From Cloeon dipterum (taxonomy: Eukaryota > Arthropoda > Insecta > Ephemeroptera > Baetidae), in NCBI RefSeq assembly GCF_949628265.1, contig NC_088790.1, positions 5,212,545 to 5,276,544 of the forward strand: a stretch of DNA of 64,000 nt. The letters run 5' to 3'. Within the stretch, counting starts at the first letter, position 1; every line of letters starts with the position of its first letter. Positions 58,441 through 64,000 of the stretch are shown piece after piece. The position numbers and the translations under genes are program-made. The notes below the pieces were generated by a model that was given only the letters and a program-made list of their open reading frames with translations, made no database searches and was not told where the DNA came from.

Positions 58441-59609
58441 TTTTAACCGATCAGATCATTCTAGAAAAATAAATTTCATTTTCAAGCTACAAAATTGTAC
58501 GGTTTTCTTCATTAGCTTTCTCTGCTGGAAGCTTTTGTTGCATATTTAAAAGAATATTATTTACGACACCATTAGCGAGTGTTTCATGCGTGATTGATGA
58601 CAAAAGTAAGTTGATGCAAGGCCCTATACGAATAATATAAACAAACTTTTACCGCGGGTCTGGTGCGTGATCCGTGAATCCCTTTTCCGGGCATTATATT
58701 CGCTGATCGATGGTTTCTTTTTCTGCCGACCTGCTGCCGATAGACAATTAGGAGGCGATCCAATAATGATAATTTCATGTGTGTAGGACCCTTTCACTAC
58801 ACATTGTTATTACTCTCCGCTGGCGCCGGCTTTTGTTTAGCAAATGAGCTTCATTTTTTATCGCTGTTAAGCCCTGATTGTGGGGGAGATATGTACTCTC
58901 ACAAGGAAACTCCTAAGTTTCGACGTTTTAGTTTTTGGGAATATGAATTATCAAATGTAGCCACTTCTTGATGTGAACCACGAAATTTTTAATTCGATGA
59001 GAATAGCAAATTTTGGAGATTGTTTTTTGCTAAAATTTAAAAATATAGTTTCAGCTCAATTTTTAATCAATTGATTTGTCTTGTCAGGTCAAATATTATC
59101 TCTTTCGAATAAAAACTGGCTTGAAAATTATATTTTTGAAACATTTCTCATGTTGAATCCCATAAAGAATTTTAATCTTTGGAGTTCCAAAAATCTTAAA
59201 CTCCGCCGGATCAAAAAATTTTCCCTGGGGATGTCTCTTCAACCAGACCAAAGAGTGGATCAAGATTGTGTGGCCTGGTTTTTTAGTCGCAATTTCAAGC
59301 TGTCGAATTTCACACCGGCACGGCCATTGTATTTGAAATATTTTACGTTGCGAAAGAAATTTGCATCTCTACGCCAATTAGAATGTGCACGTAAATGACT
59401 TTCCCCGAGGTGCGAATACAAATCAAGGCACTCGGCGTCAGTCTCGCTGAGACAAATCAGTTACACCAGGAAGCGAGAATAATTTTCCTCTTGAAATGCG
59501 CATCTTTAATCATTAACTAATTAATGCACGTTGAATGCGAAGAAGCCGCTAAGTGCGAGACGGCAGCGAAAAGGAACTGTTTTCGTCGGCGTCGTCATCT
59601 CTCGCGCTA

Positions 59610-59634
59610 CTGCTGATGCTGCTGCTGCTGCTGC
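59610..59634. repeat. (CTG)n trinucleotide repeat
   Basis: About eight units with one variant; translates to poly-Ser on the minus strand but without other coding support. Confidence 0.7.
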
Positions 59635-62600
59635 GAGTCACATGATGAGAGCGCTGCCGATTATTGCTGTGCGCGGATTTAACGGTGAATCCCAGATTAT
59701 TTGTTAAATAGCTCCACGGAACCTCACACAAATACAACAGCTCTCGCTCGCGCAATGGAATCTCGATTCGTGATTTTCACACTTGAAGAATAAACGAGTT
59801 GTTGACTTTGCTCGCTGAATAAACCCGCGAAATGCAGCGAACAATAGAAACTGGGAAAATCGTGCAGTTTTTCTTACTCTCGGTTCCTTGTCTATTTCAC
59901 GCTAGGATAATATATATTTTAGTGCTCTATAAGGCTCTGAATTTGGGCCTTTTTTCTGAGGAATAGTGGACTGCACCGAATTACCAAAATGGAATTTAAC
60001 GGTCGAAATATTTGCAACAAAAATAAATCTCACTAAATTAAACAGACCAAAATCATTTTTTTGGGTTGGAAATTGGGAAAATCTCAACTCTTGAGCATAA
60101 GAGACCCGATTTCAGTAATAGAACTAAAAAAATTAGGTAATTCAACGACTTTTTTAGCTGATTTAAAACGTTTTAAATGATTTTAAGTTTGGCTCAAATG
60201 GCTTTAAATTGCATGTTTTGTGCTCATTTGAGTGTCTCGTAAAAAAGAAAAAAGGGAAAATTGTTTACAGCCCTTTAGTGCTCTAGAGTTTGGTCACGTA
60301 AATCTATCTGAAAATTTCGTTTTTGTGTTAATTTCCAATATTTCGTAGGAATTTAAAGAGTTAATTTCTCCGCAGTTTGAGTATTTCTTATTAGTGTAGT
60401 AATGCAAAAATGTCTCAACTACTATGTTTGGAATATTTTGTCTGCACGCATAAAACATATGGAAATATTTTATAGCTTTTTACAATGGGATCAGGTCTGA
60501 AGTAATCGTTTTACTGTTCTGGCGAAACTCTTGCTTTAATTATGTTCTGGTGGAATTTCTTTCAACTCTTGCGCGCATTCTATTGCAATCCAATAAATAT
60601 GCATTTGATTGAATGGGTTAAATAGGTTCTGATCGATTTTATTAAGATTGGCAAAGCACTCTGCGCTCTATTCGCCAATGTGTAATAAAATAGTAGAAAA
60701 GATAGTAGCCCTTCACTAACAATAAGAAGTTTCCTAACTGCACTCGTGTTTGAACAATTTAAAACGTTATTGAAGTTCACGTTATTGCGAAACTCGAGCA
60801 GCATTCAAATTGTTGAAGCCTGAAAATTAAAAGGCATGACACTCGATGTGCATGGTTTGCGGGTCAGAATTGGCATGACTAATTGACAATTTATTGATCG
60901 TATAATATTTAAAGTTATCCGCACGTACATTTAAATTGGCGTGTAATTCAGTTTGCGCGGTATTGGCGCATTTTCAAATCACGACCTCGGTTGCATTTTT
61001 GTTTGTTCTTTTAACGTGCGTATTACATATGGAAAGTTGTTCAAGTGAAGGAAAAATATGCACGGCGCGTCAAATGTGTGTTAACACAAAGAATTGATTG
61101 GACATTTACCAAGATATTTGTTGCCTCATTGTCTGCGTCGAACGCATTATGTCGAAGATTACACGCTTTTACCACAGTGGAAAGCTTTTACAAATGTTAG
61201 ATCATATTATTTTGCGACTTCCTCATGGAATTCCTCCTGAAGCATAATAATGATAATTACACCAGGGAGTTCAAAGAAAACGGCCCACACAAGGCTTGTC
61301 TCAAATTCTGCGACTTTCAGCACTCACGCTCTTTATTATAAAACAGAATAAATTGCCCTGTGCTTGTGCCATTATAAAATTTAGCTGCGCAACGGTGCTC
61401 ATCCTGTTTTTGGACATGGTTCACATTTAGTGTGCATGTGATGCGAGGAAATATTTGGGTTGTTGCAAAATATACTATGTTAAATTTTAAACAGACTAGA
61501 GCGTGATATGTTCTTTAACTATTTTTCTAGTACGCGATACCGATAGGCAATTTAAGCCTATGTATCTAAAAAACAATATGGTGAACCTTTTTTTCCCATT
61601 TTGTAATTAAATCCAATTGTTGGAATAAATTGTTGTAGCAACAACTGCTTGTTTGAATTAAATTATTGACGAAGAGCAACAATTTGCACATAAGTTTGTC
61701 AAAAACCATTGTTATTTTATTCAATACTCCATCTAATAAAAATTTTCGTAGTTATTCGCACTTGCAAAATTTAATGTTATCATTCTAATTGTAAGCATAC
61801 ATATAAATGATTATTTTCTCCATCCAATTTTGTCCTTTCTTTAATTCCATTTGAAGGAAATGCACTGCAGGAAGAGGAAATGGATCATTTGATGGTTTTA
61901 CCGCTCAATATTTGATTTGCCAGGAGAAAGCTGGGTCTAAAATTAGCAACGCACGCTGCATTTTTTTGTGGATTGCTCATTTGACCTTTCCCTTTTCTGA
62001 TTTCAGGAATCACGTCTGTGCTGAAGTGATCGGCGTGCCTTCCTAATTGGAGCTGTGGAAAATCGCGCGCATTTTTCCAAAGTGCCATCAGTGCACATAG
62101 ACAATTGACTGAAGCAATCGAAAGTGTAAATACATATGAAAAAAGACATTATTGAGGAGTTCAGTGCCATTACCATAGCCAGAATTAAACAAATTAATCA
62201 TCACTTAAAAGCATATTATCTATATGTTCTGTAACCACTGGTGGATATTATTAAAATTAATTACGGGAGGGAGAGCTTTAAAATTATAAAGTTTGATTTT
62301 TGGTAACGCGTCAAAGCTGCATTTTGAACAATCTCCTCTGAGTGGATTCTTATTTTTATCGTACTCTGCTGTAGTATTGTTAATTGTTGTGAGATATTTT
62401 AAATGTAATAATTTAATGAGTATAAATTGTGTAAATTGCACACGTCACGAGAACTAGAACAAATCAGCTGCCACAATGTAACTGTTGAGGACCCACCTCA
62501 GAAAATTAGCAAGTCAATGTCAACCATGATGTCATATTGTTAAACGGACCGATTAAATATTTTATTTTAAAGACTAAAACCATCTGCAAACAGTGTGAAC

Positions 62601-62689
62601 AAATATTGAACAAAAATAAAGTATTTCCAATATGAATTTTATGTTGCGTCTCTTCTCATTAATAAGTCCTTGCAATTCAGTTTTAAAAT

Positions 62690-62695
62690 TTTATT
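62690..62695 (-). promoter_or_regulatory. Poly(A) signal of importin-11
   Basis: AATAAA on the minus strand, about 58 bases downstream of the stop codon. Confidence 0.6.
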
Positions 62696-62752
62696 GGCAT
62701 AATATCACGATATTATAAGATTCATCAGTAGTGTATCATTCTCCAAAATCAT

Positions 62753-64000
62753 TCAGTCAAGGGTAACAAAGTTTCGAACCTGCTGCAGCGTCTCGACGTC
62801 AACTGACGAGACCAGCTGCACCCAGGTCTGCTGCCCAACTTGCCGTTTCAGTCGATCTAGTTGCTCTTGGAGAGCAGTAGCCAGCACTCTCAAGTACACA
62901 GGGTCCGTCAGGCTGAGGCGCTTGCGGCGTCGCTCGAACTCTGTCGAGTCTTCCTCACAGCTGTCTTCCTCAAGAGCAATCGATCCGAGCAGCAGCGTGT
63001 CACCCTGAGGTCCGTGCAAGTCGTTAAGGACCTGCGGGAGGAGCACAATTGCTATTTAAATCCACCGTCCATTACTCGAAACTGTCAAGCTCCCGATTTT
63101 TTTTAATTGATAAAAGGGAATTTTTTACACTCTAGGAGATTTTCATCATGAGGTAAATTCAGGTGCCTCTTTTGAGTGCTATTTTTTATTCATTAATAGT
63201 ACACACATACACTTAAAGCTTTAGATTTGCTTTACTTTTTCATTAAGTTTTTTAAATATATATTTGACGTTTTTTGGTCCAAATATTTAAACAAGTAAAA
63301 ATTAATTCTTCCTTTGCTTAAATACTGCAAAATGTATTTTAAAAAATGAACGAAATTTAATTCAATATTCATATAAAAAATTAAGATTTTGTTAAAATTA
63401 AAAAATTAAGTATCAATCAATTCGTCTCATCACCTGTGTACCAAATTATTTAAGTTATTTTTTTCAGGAATTAACACAAACTTTGGTAAAATTTAGCATT
63501 TCTCCAACTTTCATATAAAAGTAATTAATAAAAAAATCAATACAGATCGTCTTTAACACATACCTCGGCCACAGCCAAGAGGATACCGCAGAATCTGCGG
63601 TCGTCAGCGGCCAAAAGCGTCACCAACGCCAAGGCCAGCAATTTGCGCCGCTCAGGTTGCGTGAAGAGGTTCATGTTGAAGAGCCACACTTCGAGGACTC
63701 TCTGCAAAACGGCGTCGGGCGTCTCGCCAGAAATTTGGACGATCGAGTTGATGGATTCCGCGATTACGTTCTGCGCGTCCAGCAACAGTCGGGCCAGGAC
63801 CGAGAACTGCAGGGCCATCAGCATGGGCAATGCGTCCCCCTGCAAGACGCTGCAGACGACGCGACACACAAGGGGTTGCAAAAGGCTCATGGCCGCTGGC
63901 TCTGCGCGCTGGATCAACTCGACGAGACGCAGGATCTGTGAATTTAAAGCATTGCAAAATCACGCACGCTTCACACACCATTGGAATATCAAATGGAGGA
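62753..64000 (-). CDS. IPO11: Importin-11, C-terminal part (5' end outside window)
   Basis: Karyopherin-beta nuclear import receptor; in mammals it carries UBE2E-type ubiquitin-conjugating enzymes and RPL12. Exons in transcription order: tentative >64000-63979, then 63935-63564 and 63031-62753, all in phase 0. The HEAT-repeat segment NLFTQPERRKLLALALVTLL matches human NITQPERRKLSALALLSLL, followed by FCGILLAVAE (human FCGIINISVE). The last exon has DPVYLRVLATALQEQLDRLK and ends ETLQQVRNFVTLD (human DPVHTVSLQQFIYEKLK...VTQLQEFLQGF). A Glu/Asp-rich loop with RRRKRLSL precedes the last helices. The edge exon joins through a 44-bp intron and is less certain. About 540 bp of AT-rich intron (63032-63563) shows nothing else. 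Confidence 0.9.

Larger units (their letters stand above)
57576..62689. other. Gene-free region before importin-11
   Basis: No recognised exon. A GC-richer patch with many CTG/CCG words lies at 57.85-57.97 kb, and another at 59.5-59.75 kb with a CTG repeat. One family B repeat is present. The rest is AT-rich. Confidence 0.45.

Overview
The window is eukaryotic nuclear DNA, most probably from an arthropod and likely an insect. Three things point there: spliced genes with very short introns (about 44-60 bp beside a few of 0.5-1 kb), AT-rich non-coding DNA, and a tRNA gene with a TATA-like box upstream as in silk-moth tRNA genes. The species cannot be named from sequence alone. No prokaryotic features, CRISPR arrays or intact transposons were seen.

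Layout. 1-7.3 kb is a compact cluster: the 3' part of RAD9 (+), a short MIC60/mitofilin gene (+), and SIN1/MAPKAP1 (-), which converges on MIC60 with only 69 bp between the two stop codons. A tRNA-Leu(UAG) gene follows at 7.66 kb. From 7.7 to 25.1 kb no protein gene was recognised; the DNA holds degraded repeats, GC-rich blocks and a possible copia remnant. At 25.1-27.3 kb lies a two-exon gene for a PTB/PID-domain protein (-). 27.3-43.7 kb is again gene-poor and repeat-bearing. IMP3 (+, four exons) is at 43.7-45.0 kb. A second PTB/PID protein (+, 603 aa, one coding exon) is at 46.3-48.1 kb. 48.1-62.7 kb has no recognised complete gene, but it holds a splice-like gene fragment at 50.5-50.8 kb and two repeat families. 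The 3' end of importin-11 (-) enters from the right edge at 62.75-64.0 kb.

How the genes relate. Most are housekeeping genes with no shared pathway: the 9-1-1 DNA-damage clamp, mitochondrial cristae (MICOS), TORC2 signalling, small-subunit rRNA processing (U3 snoRNP) and nuclear import. The two PTB genes are about 19 kb apart and are probable signalling adaptors, but the sequence does not show that they work together.

Best leads: (1) a roughly 300-bp segment present both in SIN1 intron 6 (broken) and at 50.5-50.8 kb (open frame, splice sites kept); (2) a SIN1 that appears to lack its Ras-binding domain exactly where that intron lies; (3) an unusually short MIC60 whose poly(A) signal overlaps its stop codon; (4) several undescribed dispersed repeat families and a GC-rich inverted-repeat element; (5) four copies of a TLMR motif in the second PTB protein. 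All exon boundaries come from reading splice sites and conserved protein segments by eye; no alignment or database search was run.
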